This document shows positions 18,066 to 29,057 of a DNA stretch of 47,923 nucleotides, piece by piece. The DNA is from Elainella sp. Prado103. Its GTDB lineage: Bacteria; Cyanobacteriota; Cyanobacteriia; Elainellales; Elainellaceae. How positions within the stretch are numbered: position 1 is the stretch's first letter; each line of letters starts with the position of its first letter. Both the position numbers and the translations under genes were made by a program. The stretch lies in the NCBI GenBank assembly GCA_025454395.1, contig JALOOM010000071.1, positions 1 through 47,923 of the forward strand, given 5' to 3'. Under the pieces are notes generated by a model. The model searched no databases. It saw nothing but the letters and a program-made list of their open reading frames with translations, and had not been told where the DNA came from.

Positions 18066-18270
18066 AATTGCCAATTTGGCACAGACCCAACCCAAGCTCC
18101 AACCAGGCTATTTTGAGTTGGATTCACCCAGGCGATGACAATGCAAAGATCGACTGAGGAGCCCCTGAGTGGATTGGAGGAGCAGATCAAAAACTGGGCG
18201 CGATCATTCCCCATTTAGGTTGACTCGGCACTAAATTCAACATTAGGACAGCGAATCAAGGGTTAAAGCG

Positions 18271-19335
18271 GTGAAGATGCGGAGATTGTTAGTTTCGGGT
18301 GTTGTGGCAATCGCAGCCGTTGCAGGTGCTAGTTATGGAGCCTTTGAATATTGGGTGAACTGGCAGATGAGTACGCTGCCACAATCGATCGCACAAGGTA
18401 AGCTGACCGAAGTGACTCCAGCCGATGTCAACCAAATTCGCAGCTTGTCTACTCTGCTCGATCGTTCGCCTTTACCTTGGCACCAAACTCAGCACCGGCA
18501 AGTTGCCGATTTACTGGAGGTGTCTGAATCGGCCCAAGCCACCTTTGACAGCCAGAAGGTGAGCCAACTCAAAATTGGGCACCTGTTAACCTTGCAGCGC
18601 GAGCTGGAAAACTACGTGCAGCGCTACCCTGACCACCCCTACACTGCTGCCTTTCAACAGCAACTGCCGCCGATTCGATCGCTGGTGACGTTTTTCCCGA
18701 TCATTAAATCCTCTGCGGCGGAACGATCGGTGGATTCTGCGCTGCGAGCTTCCCGACGAGGTGCCACTTTAGCAGCTCTGGTGATTCGCAGCACCCCGGA
18801 TCCGGTGAGTGAAATGATTGCGGCGGCTCCGTCTGCCCCAACCCTCACCTGGACGAAAGCCGAAAATGATGTCTTGTATGACTACTCCCAAGCCTTGCAG
18901 CCTTCAGAACGCGATCGAGTCAGTAGTGCAGAGCAGTTGAAAATCGGCAGGCAGGTTTGTTCCTGGCTAGAAGGTGGCCAGAGCTACTGGGGGGTTCGAT
19001 CGCTGTTCGATACCTTTTATAAGACCCAAGTTGCAGGCGACTACTATCACAATCGGGATGCCTACATTCGCTTCAGTACCGAACGGCTTTGCCCCGATCG
19101 GATGGCGAGCCTGACTCCCCCGCCGGAACCGACGAACATCCAGATTGCCAAGGCTCCCGCAGTTGCACCTTCAGCCAGTAATACAGATTCCTGGAATGCC
19201 ACAGACTCAACCCGCTGGGCCACGGAGGTGGCAGCCCCCCAATATGTCCCCCAATATAGTGGGATCTATCCAGTGAGTCCACCGATCGCACCGATTTTGC
19301 CTCCAGGTGCCCCTTTCCCCGGTAGATTTCGCTAA
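18271..19335 (+). CDS. Secreted or membrane-anchored hypothetical with DUF732-like C-region
   Basis: The 354-residue product starts at GTG 18271 (or ATG 18277) with a basic N-terminus and a hydrophobic segment (MRRLLVSGVVAIAAVAGASY), a signal peptide or anchor. The middle is helical. Residues ~215-275 contain LKIGRQVCSWLEGGQSYWGV and later STERLCP, with two cysteines about 50 residues apart. The spacing resembles DUF732-type proteins (Cys-x-L-x-x-G ... YCP), but this is only a pattern match. The C-terminus is Pro/Ala/Tyr-rich and disordered. I do not recognise a named family. It stands alone between repeat-rich gaps. Confidence 0.7.
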   Translation: MKMRRLLVSGVVAIAAVAGASYGAFEYWVNWQMSTLPQSIAQGKLTEVTPADVNQIRSLSTLLDRSPLPWHQTQHRQVADLLEVSESAQATFDSQKVSQLKIGHLLTLQRELENYVQRYPDHPYTAAFQQQLPPIRSLVTFFPIIKSSAAERSVDSALRASRRGATLAALVIRSTPDPVSEMIAAAPSAPTLTWTKAENDVLYDYSQALQPSERDRVSSAEQLKIGRQVCSWLEGGQSYWGVRSLFDTFYKTQVAGDYYHNRDAYIRFSTERLCPDRMASLTPPPEPTNIQIAKAPAVAPSASNTDSWNATDSTRWATEVAAPQYVPQYSGIYPVSPPIAPILPPGAPFPGRFR

Positions 19336-19341
19336 GGAACC

Positions 19342-19408
19342 AGCAAGGAATCAGCATTGTCAGCATTGCTTAATATTGCTCAATATTACTCAACATTGCT
19401 CAACATTT
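19342..19408. repeat. Degenerate CAGCATTG/CAACATTG array
   Basis: Words of the type TCAGCATTG, TCAATATTA and TCAACATTGC recur six times at 9-13-bp spacing directly after the 354-residue gene. Copies are diverged, so the array looks older than most others here. Confidence 0.6.
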
Positions 19409-19446
19409 AGTGCTGCCCGTCGTTGGGTGATACAATCAATCACTAA

Positions 19447-19530
19447 GCTAGGGGTGCCTGAGTCGATCAGGCTGAGATTAGACCCTTAGAACCTGAGTCT
19501 GGGTAATGCCAGCGGAGGGAAGCGGATACT
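19447..19530 (+). ncRNA. TPP riboswitch (THI element)
   Basis: All the conserved blocks of the thiamine pyrophosphate aptamer appear in order: GGGGTGCC, GGCTGAGA, ACCCTT, GAACCTGA, TCTGGGTAATGCCAGCG and GAGGGAAG. The CTGAGA bulge and the TGGGTAATGCCAGCG junction are the TPP-binding signature. It lies ~277 nt before the sodium:solute symporter gene, on the same strand, with no gene between. By family knowledge TPP binding lowers expression of the downstream gene. Confidence 0.97.
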
Positions 19531-19600
19531 TGCTGAAATAGTCGGTTGATGGGCAGGCTCATGCCGATCGAAAGGCAGTTTAGAGGTGTGTAGGTGCGAT

Positions 19601-19626
19601 CGGTGCTGACCACCGGATTTTGTCAT
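19601..19626 (+). terminator. Possible riboswitch-controlled terminator hairpin
   Basis: CGGTG pairs with CACCG around the loop CTGAC and is followed by GATTTTGTC. The stem is only 5 bp and the U-run is interrupted, so this is a weak candidate for the expression platform of the upstream TPP riboswitch. Translational control is not excluded. Confidence 0.3.
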
Positions 19627-19675
19627 CTTTCAGTCATCTTGGCTGGATGTCAGTGATGGCATCCTGGGTGAATGG

Positions 19676-19718
19676 CTCCAGTAGTTCTAGTAGCTCCAGT
19701 AGCTCCAGTAGCTCTAGC
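19676..19718. repeat. 9-bp tandem array in the symporter leader
   Basis: CTCCAGTAG-type units recur four times with single-base changes, between the riboswitch and the symporter start. Confidence 0.8.
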
Positions 19719-19806
19719 AAGTCACACAGGCTCAACTGGCAAGACCGCTCTATCACAAGGCTAATCATCCTCTAGCTTGTCTGTTGCTTTCTAGAGGTTC
19801 TTCACA

Positions 19807-21282
19807 ATGTCAACTGGAGCGATCGCCTTGTTGGTGACTTTGGTAACCGCAGGCGTTTTTGCCTTGTTTGGGTTGCTGTATGCCAGCAAAAAAACGATCA
19901 GTTTAGAAGACTACATGGTCAGCCGCAATCGATTTGGTTGGAGGATGGCTTTTGCCACGATCGTTTCATCCGCCATGGGGGTATGGATCTTGTTTAGCCC
20001 ACCGCAAGTGGGTGCTAGTAGCGGGATCGTCGGTATTTTAGGCTATGGTGTGGGTTCGGCTGCTCCGATGCTGCTGTTTACCCAACTGGGATCTCGGATT
20101 CGCCGTCTGATGCCTAATGGTCACTCGCTCAACGAGTTTGTCCTCTATCGGTTTGGCAATGCCATGTATGGAGTGGTGTTGCTGCTGATTGTGTTTTATA
20201 TGTTTGTCTACCTGGCTGCCGAGTTGACGGCAATTTCGAAGGCAGTCCAGATTCTGGCAGAAGTTCCCCTGGGTTGGACGGCCTTAGTGGTGATCACGGC
20301 TACTTTTGTTTACACCACCTATGGCGGGCTAGATGCCACGATTTTCACGGATGCGATCCAGTTTGTGGTGATGGTGCCGCTCTTAGTGCTCAGTTTGATT
20401 GTGGCAGTGGTGGCATTAGGGGGTTGGCAGATGGCTCTGGCTCCGGTACAACTGAATGCACCTCAACTGTTCGATCTGAGTAATCTGAATGGTCTTAAGA
20501 TGGGAGCCAGTCTGATTATTGCGATCGTTGCGGCTGAGCTATTTAATCAGAGCAACTGGCAACGTGCCTATGCTTGTCGGACAGAAGCGACCGTCAAACG
20601 GGCATTTTTCCTCTCAATTTGGGCGATCCTGCCGATGATTTTGATGGCAGGCATCCTAGGGCTATTGGCGATGCATTTTGGCTTTAGTGACGATCGGGCC
20701 TTTTTCTCCCTGATCCAGAGTTTGTCTTTGCCATTGTGGATGGTGTTGGTTGTATTGGTGCTGGCTTTGGCCCTAGTGATGAGTACGCTGTCTTCTTTAC
20801 TCAATGGGATTGCCAGTGTCTTCACAACCGATCTGATCCGTCTGTTTCCTCAGATGCGATCGAGTGGGTTATTGCAAGCTTCCCGCTTTCTGACGATTGC
20901 GATCGGGTTACCGGCAATTTGGATCGCTGCTCAAGGCTATGATGTGCTTTACCTGTTTCTATTAGCTGATATGGTTTGTGCAGGGGCATTCTTGCCAGTC
21001 GTTTGTGGCTTTTATGCCAGACGGCTCACAGGGTCGATCGCCTGGATCGCCGCTATTTTAGGCATTCTGGCAGGAGCGCTATTTTTCCCGAAACCCGACT
21101 TCACGCCCTGGCTGAATATTCCTGGGGGGGGCGAGCTACTGGTCAGTTTTGCCGCTCCAATCGTCGTGTCTGGCATGGCGATGGTGGTGGGTATGCTTCT
21201 GTCTAGCCATAGCCCATTCGACTTCGACCGACTGAGCCAAGTGCAGGAGTATCGTAACCGAGAAGAAGTGGTATTGAAGTAA
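19807..21282 (+). CDS. Sodium:solute symporter (SSS family), TPP riboswitch-controlled, ThiV-like
   Basis: The 491-residue polytopic protein has about 13 hydrophobic helices. SSS family features include SLEDYMVSRNRFGWRMAFAT in the first loop, SSAMGVWILFSPP, and YTTYGGLDATIFTDAIQF, the classic SSS helix. The TPP riboswitch in its leader makes a thiamine, HMP or thiazole-related substrate most likely. Comparative genomics has described THI-element-controlled SSS symporters (ThiV) as candidate HMP transporters in other microbes. The substrate is inferred from regulation alone, since SSS proteins also carry sugars, proline, pantothenate and acetate. A bidirectional terminator separates it from apcE. 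Confidence 0.88.
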   Translation: MSTGAIALLVTLVTAGVFALFGLLYASKKTISLEDYMVSRNRFGWRMAFATIVSSAMGVWILFSPPQVGASSGIVGILGYGVGSAAPMLLFTQLGSRIRRLMPNGHSLNEFVLYRFGNAMYGVVLLLIVFYMFVYLAAELTAISKAVQILAEVPLGWTALVVITATFVYTTYGGLDATIFTDAIQFVVMVPLLVLSLIVAVVALGGWQMALAPVQLNAPQLFDLSNLNGLKMGASLIIAIVAAELFNQSNWQRAYACRTEATVKRAFFLSIWAILPMILMAGILGLLAMHFGFSDDRAFFSLIQSLSLPLWMVLVVLVLALALVMSTLSSLLNGIASVFTTDLIRLFPQMRSSGLLQASRFLTIAIGLPAIWIAAQGYDVLYLFLLADMVCAGAFLPVVCGFYARRLTGSIAWIAAILGILAGALFFPKPDFTPWLNIPGGGELLVSFAAPIVVSGMAMVVGMLLSSHSPFDFDRLSQVQEYRNREEVVLK

Positions 21283-21326
21283 ACGACTGGTTCAATCCAG
21301 CTTGAATTGGAGCAACCGTCACGAAA

Positions 21327-21356
21327 AATCCCCCCATCTGGTTCGATCGGGGGATT
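21327..21356. terminator. Bidirectional terminator between symporter and apcE
   Basis: AATCCCCC (21327-21334) pairs with GGGGGATT (21349-21356). On the minus strand the hairpin is followed by TTTTT, a strong terminator for apcE. On the plus strand CTTTGAT follows, which is weaker. Confidence 0.85.
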
Positions 21357-21405
21357 CTTTGATCTAGGCAGAGCCCAAACTCAGAGCATGAATTGCAGTC
21401 AGCGA

Positions 21406-24696
<3,291 letters not shown>

Positions 24697-25089
24697 TCAA
24701 AAGCTCCTTAAATAGTGATTGCATTTAGACCTGCCCAAGGAACCGCGTCTTATAAGATTGCCTTGCTGGAGGTTTCAACACAGGCTCTCTTCGGTGAAGG
24801 CTCCACCATGAACGACTGCCCAGGGTCAACCGGCTAGTTTCTAAGTTAGAACGTTTGGGGCCATCACACAGTCTTTGTTAAGAACTATGTCATTTCTCCA
24901 TGCGCCTTACAGAGCAAATCATAGAGGATTTCGGGGGACAAGCTGAGAATAAGTATAAGTTTTGTTACCTTTGCCTTGGGGAAGAGAGCAGAAGCGTGGA
25001 GGGAGGATGATCGCGCTTCGATCGTGTGGGACGGGTGGATCGGTTAGATTTAGTTGGTTAGTTGAGTTTGAGTTAGGAGGGTGAGTGAG

Positions 25090-25374
25090 ATGGAACCTTT
25101 GATGGTGGCGGCTGGGGCGATCGCAAAACTGGCGTTTGATGAGTTTGTGAAGGCGGGGGCTGGGGAGGCGGCGAAGAAATCGTTGGGTGGGGCGATCGAG
25201 CTGGTGCAGGATCTGCGGGGTAAGATTCGGGCGAAGCTGGCAGGGAACGATCGAGCGGTGGCGGCTTTGGCAGAGGTGGAGCAGCAGGGATCGGAGGCGG
25301 CGCTGCAAAAGTTGGGTAAGTATCTGGATGTGGAGATGGAGGAGGATCCGGTGTTTGCCTCGGAGATTCAATAG
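25090..25374 (+). CDS. 94-residue hypothetical resembling an N-terminal module of larger cyanobacterial proteins
   Basis: AGGAGG lies 9 bases before the ATG at 25090, which I prefer over the GTG at 25081. The product (MEPLMVAAGAIAKLAFDEF, GEAAKKSLGGAIELVQDL, RAVAALAEVEQQGSEAALQ, YLDVEMEEDPVFASEIQ) is helical. It closely resembles the N-terminal ~100 residues seen ahead of other domains in various cyanobacterial multi-domain proteins. Here the ORF ends where such proteins usually continue, so it is either a stand-alone adaptor or a truncated gene. No function is assigned. A bulged hairpin at 25397-25433 follows. Confidence 0.65.
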   Translation: MEPLMVAAGAIAKLAFDEFVKAGAGEAAKKSLGGAIELVQDLRGKIRAKLAGNDRAVAALAEVEQQGSEAALQKLGKYLDVEMEEDPVFASEIQ

Positions 25375-25396
25375 ATAGGTGAAATTCTGTTAAGTA

Positions 25397-25433
25397 GGGC
25401 AGCAAAATTAAACAGCACTATGGTTGCTGTCCC
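25397..25433 (+). terminator. Weak hairpin after the 94-residue gene
   Basis: GGGCAGCAA pairs with TTGCTGTCCC with one bulged T. The loop is 18 bases and no T-run follows, so termination is uncertain. Confidence 0.3.
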
Positions 25434-25622
25434 TGAGCCTATTTCAGCGATCAATGACGTTGTTTACTTATGCTTGCCCACTTATATGGATTCAATAACA
25501 AAGATTTGGCAGTTATTGAGTTGTCTTTAGAGATGAATTAGATTAAGTTTAATTCTAAAATAAATTACTCACTAAACGATGGAATGGTGAGAATTACCTG
25601 GAATACCAAAATAGCGGCTTAG

Positions 25623-25814
25623 ATGAGCAAAATTTCTAACCGCTTCAACGCATTTTTAGAGAGCAATCATCTCTATGCTGGGTGGAGAGTTGACTATCCT
25701 CCTGAAACCAGTGAAGCGGAAGCTGAGAGCTTTCGCTTTAGCTCTGCATATCCTCAACCGCAGACTAGAGTACAGATCATCGAGAGTGCTCCAACTCGAT
25801 CGAACTCGGTCTAA
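25623..25814 (+). CDS. Possible 63-residue hypothetical
   Basis: The ORF encodes FNAFLESNHLYAGWRVDYPP, then a Glu/Ser-rich stretch and SSAYPQPQTRVQIIESAP. Composition is protein-like, but there is no ribosome site and no family is recognised. It lies in an AT-richer segment (about 25380-25900). It overlaps, in another frame, the 5' part of a longer ORF, whose start I therefore move downstream. Confidence 0.3.
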   Translation: MSKISNRFNAFLESNHLYAGWRVDYPPETSEAEAESFRFSSAYPQPQTRVQIIESAPTRSNSV

Positions 25815-25845
25815 TTCACCCGTCATTCTCTGGAAAATATCTCTA

Positions 25846-26355
25846 ATGTTAACTTCTGCTTTTCAAAAATCTCCCAAATCTCACCTTTGCTCCGCCGGAT
25901 CAGCCAGCCCCATAGCTGTGCCACTCATGGTAGAACCGCTCCTGTCTCGTGGCATCTTATCTAGCCATAGCGCCCTCAATCGCACGACCGCAAAACCGAG
26001 TCGCTTACAAGGACTGTGGAAAGGTCAAGCCTTTGGGGTAGGTGTACCCGATCACTTTGTGGTTCGGCTGAAATACCAGGGTGGAGTAAAATTTACCGGC
26101 AAGGCAGAAGCCAGAAATTCCGCCAATCCTAGTTTATTTTTAGTCACCTCTTTGCAAGGCAAAATTGTCGATGGAGCGCTCTTGCTCAAACAAACTGGGG
26201 TGCTGAATGACAACTTTCCTCCCAATCTTTCGCCTTGTCTCAGGGCAGGACGGTTGAAAATTTCGATCGTCCAAGGTCAAATCAGCCTGCAAGGGCCTTG
26301 GCAATCGAATCAGCTTAACTGTGGAGATTCCCGTATTCGTCTGCGCAAGCAATAA
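25846..26355 (+). CDS. Hypothetical beta-rich protein
   Basis: I start at the ATG at 25846, giving 169 residues; the frame is open from 25675, but that part overlaps the preceding ORF. The C-terminal ~110 residues look like a genuine beta-strand protein: LQGLWKGQAFGVGVPDHFVV, RLKYQGGVKFTGKAEARNS, LVTSLQGKIVDGALLL and LKISIVQGQISLQGPW, with two cysteines near the end. No family is recognised and no ribosome site is evident. Flanking genes are unrelated. Confidence 0.45.
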   Translation: MLTSAFQKSPKSHLCSAGSASPIAVPLMVEPLLSRGILSSHSALNRTTAKPSRLQGLWKGQAFGVGVPDHFVVRLKYQGGVKFTGKAEARNSANPSLFLVTSLQGKIVDGALLLKQTGVLNDNFPPNLSPCLRAGRLKISIVQGQISLQGPWQSNQLNCGDSRIRLRKQ

Positions 26356-26469
26356 TTTTCTACTGTGGAATATGGGCTGGATTAGATCGTAGATCCTGAT
26401 TCTATAACTTTCAGTATTCCTCGATCGTTATTCTTTCAATCTCCCTGCCTAATCAATTGCCAAACCCGA

Positions 26470-28107
26470 TCACGCCTCTGCCGCCGCATAATCCTTACCC
26501 CGCTGCGGTTCGCCCCAGATGATCCGCTCCTGCCGATAGATCGCAATACCGGGCTTTGCCCCCTTCGGCTCTTCGGCCGCCGCACCTGGATCGAGCCGCA
26601 GCAAGACATGGCTACCCGGAATTTCCTGGGTGTGAAACCACAAATCATAGTCACCGGCCAGCCGGAAGGTAAGCTGATCATTTTGGCGATTGTTGCGCCC
26701 GATCAACACCTCATAGCCGCTGGGCGTGCGATAGCGCAGAAATTGCGTTTCCGTGAGGTTGCTCTGCCGATAGCGCTGTTCCGGATCATTCAGGTAGCGC
26801 TGCTGAATTAACTCATCGCGAATTTCGATCAAGGAATCCAGATCCGCTGGGGTTTGGTAGCGATCGATCTGATTGATCGCCACTTCCACCTGTTCCAGAT
26901 AATCGATTTCTGCCTGCACTTCCGCTAGTAGTGGTTCAATCGCGGCTCGCGATCGTTTCAATTTCTGGTGGCGTTTATAGAGAGCTTGGGCATTTTGTAC
27001 CGCATTTTTTTCGGGCTCTAACGGAATTTTGACGGGTTCCGTCGTCGCGAAATCGGGTAGCGTAATTTCCGTCAGTCCGGGTTGCCACTCCTGGAGGTAA
27101 GCCATTAGCAGGTCGGCTTGCTCTCGATAGCGATCAGCCTGATCGGACTGGGATAATCGGCTGCGAAAGTCGGCAGACTTAACAGTCAGTTTTTTCAGTA
27201 AATGACTCAGCTTCTGGCTGATCTGATGACGTAACTGGACAAACTCTTGCTGGTTGAGCTGATCGGTATAATAGCGATGCACGATCGGCTGAATTTGTTT
27301 TTCTGGGCGGATGCTGCCCCAACCCAGCACGGTGTAGCCTGAAGGCAACCAGCCCGGTTGAAATTGTTCTCGTTGCAGGGATTTTAGCCACTCCTGCCAG
27401 CGATCGAACAACGCTTGCCATTGGGAAGGAGTGAGCCGATCGGTGGTCTCCTCTGGCTCCAACCCAGCCACCTGAATCATCGAAATGACTAGCGCTGAGC
27501 TTAACCCGCGATAGGTCTTGAGCAGATTTCGCTTCAGTGTGCCCGGAATCAAGCTCACCCGTGCCTGCCAGCGATCAAACGGTTCAGTCAGGCTAGGGAT
27601 GGTTTGGGTTAATGCCGGTGGAGCTTCATAGGGTTGTCCGGTTTGGATCGGGCGCACGCTCGACTGCTGGCTACTCACCTGATGAGCCGCAGTGACGATC
27701 ACCCGGTCTCCATTCGTCAGAATCACATTGCTGTAATTCCCCATCACTTCCAGAAACAGGTGCCAGAGGGCGACTTCCCCTGGTCGCTGGGCAAACTGTA
27801 GGTCGATCACGCGCTCCCAGTCCGCAATTGGCTCGATCGCCACTAAAGCCAGACCGTTTAGTTGGTGTCGTAACTGCTGGCTAAAGGTGAACGTATCAGG
27901 TGTGCGAGGAGGAGCATCCCCCATGCCGATCCGAGCGGCTTGCGGATGCCAGGAAAGGGTGAGCCAGCCCCGCTGATCTAAAGTTCGCAGCGCAATCGAC
28001 AAGGTGTAGCGATCGCGCTGATACACCTGCTCAAACCGGGCGGGCAGCCATTCAGAACGCAGTTCGGCACAGAGTGCGATCAGAGTTGTCAAATCAACGG
28101 GTTGCAT
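26470..28107 (-). CDS. NFACT-family RqcH-like protein with internal deletion in the NFACT-R domain
   Basis: The 545-residue protein matches the RqcH/Rqc2/FbpA family. In bacteria RqcH binds stalled 50S-peptidyl-tRNA complexes and adds C-terminal alanine tails that mark aborted chains for degradation. The NFACT-N start has LRSEWLPARFEQVYQRDRYT, and the family DR pair appears to be ER (ADWERVIDLQF). A coiled-coil middle follows (~300-430). The NFACT-R domain has GYEVLIGRNNRQNDQLTFRL and WFHTQEIPGSHVLLRLDPG. It then jumps directly from AAAEE to PKGAKPGIAIYRQERIIWGE, skipping about 35-40 residues normally found between these blocks. The frame is preserved. remA and gmk lie divergently upstream. 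Confidence 0.9.
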   Translation of the reverse strand: MQPVDLTTLIALCAELRSEWLPARFEQVYQRDRYTLSIALRTLDQRGWLTLSWHPQAARIGMGDAPPRTPDTFTFSQQLRHQLNGLALVAIEPIADWERVIDLQFAQRPGEVALWHLFLEVMGNYSNVILTNGDRVIVTAAHQVSSQQSSVRPIQTGQPYEAPPALTQTIPSLTEPFDRWQARVSLIPGTLKRNLLKTYRGLSSALVISMIQVAGLEPEETTDRLTPSQWQALFDRWQEWLKSLQREQFQPGWLPSGYTVLGWGSIRPEKQIQPIVHRYYTDQLNQQEFVQLRHQISQKLSHLLKKLTVKSADFRSRLSQSDQADRYREQADLLMAYLQEWQPGLTEITLPDFATTEPVKIPLEPEKNAVQNAQALYKRHQKLKRSRAAIEPLLAEVQAEIDYLEQVEVAINQIDRYQTPADLDSLIEIRDELIQQRYLNDPEQRYRQSNLTETQFLRYRTPSGYEVLIGRNNRQNDQLTFRLAGDYDLWFHTQEIPGSHVLLRLDPGAAAEEPKGAKPGIAIYRQERIIWGEPQRGKDYAAAEA

Positions 28108-28542
28108 GGGAGACGCTAAAAGGGGAAGAGGCTGAAGGTGAAGACGATGAAGATGAAGCTGTTGAGAAGGAAAGATACAGACGATGAAGACGTTAAAAAT
28201 TAACTAAAGAGCGAAGTCATTGCAGATTGTTGCATCATGAATCTAAGTACAAATACTAAATTGAGAGATCAATACCAGGGTTGAAGCAACCTCATTGAGA
28301 TGCATCTGTCAGGGATCAAATGGGGATCAATGCTGCTGGGATCGCAGATCAGGTCGTGTGAGGAAATAACCTGGAATAATCTAGATCGGTAGAATTCTCC
28401 ATTTCGAGCATTATTGGGCAATAATCCTGGTTTTCGATCCCATCTTTTGATTTTTACACTCGGCAGACCGCAGATTTTATCGATACCATGAAAAAATAAA
28501 TCGTGTCAGGACTCTTGTTGGCTAAAACTACCCAGTTCATAT

Positions 28543-28806
28543 ATGGATATTAGGCTGATCAACATCGGTTTTGGCAATATTGTCTCTGCCAACCGGGTTA
28601 TTGCAATTGTTAGCCCAGAGTCTGCTCCAATCAAGCGAATCATCAGCGATGCTCGCGATCGAGGTCAACTGATTGATGCCACCTATGGCCGCCGAACCCG
28701 GGCTGTAATCATTACTGATTCGGGGCATGTCGTGCTTTCGGCAATTCAGCCTGAGACGGTCGCTAATCGCTTTGTGGTGAGCAAAGACCTACCAGGTGAC
28801 GCATAG
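28543..28806 (+). CDS. remA: RemA-like DNA-binding regulator (DUF370)
   Basis: The 87-residue protein is the full-length DUF370/RemA family member: [60 protein letters not shown]. In Bacillus RemA is a ring-forming transcription activator of biofilm-matrix and osmoprotection genes; the cyanobacterial targets are unknown. The arginines of the basic surface (RDRG, YGRRTR) are retained. The gene precedes gmk, as in Bacillus (remA-gmk). Its stop codon is part of a 16-bp tandem array that fills the space before gmk. The 435-bp gap upstream to rqcH (28108-28542) holds no gene; I see only AT-rich sequence where a promoter is expected. Confidence 0.9.
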   Translation: MDIRLINIGFGNIVSANRVIAIVSPESAPIKRIISDARDRGQLIDATYGRRTRAVIITDSGHVVLSAIQPETVANRFVVSKDLPGDA

Positions 28807-28898
28807 ATGGTGACGCATAGATTCGGTGACGCATAGATTCGGTGACGCATAGATTCGGTGACACTCAGTGACGCTCGGTGACCCATCGATCGGTGACA
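28795..28898. repeat. 16-bp tandem array spanning the remA stop codon
   Basis: GGTGACGCATAGATTC is present in three full copies, a 14-bp first copy and decaying GGTGAC-led copies after them. The first copy contains the GAC GCA TAG that ends remA. Confidence 0.92.
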
Positions 28899-29057
28899 CC
28901 TAGATCACAGCTCGATGGCAAATCGATCGCAGAACGGGGCTGAGAGTTGCAATTTCAGCAATCGATCTTGCAGCTTTCAGCATTACCCTAGAGCTAAGCA
29001 AGTCTAAAGTTTTAGGTAAGATAGACTACAATTCGCGATCGCTTGGACGGTGGAAGT

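Noticed and set aside
24919-25405. Pro/Ser- and His/Arg-rich minus-strand ORFs opposite the 94-residue gene
   Set aside because: Their composition is a by-product of the GC-skewed coding strand; the plus gene has AGGAGG and normal composition.
25675-25845. 5' part of the 226-codon ORF
   Set aside because: It overlaps the better-looking 63-residue ORF in another frame; a start at 25846 is more plausible.
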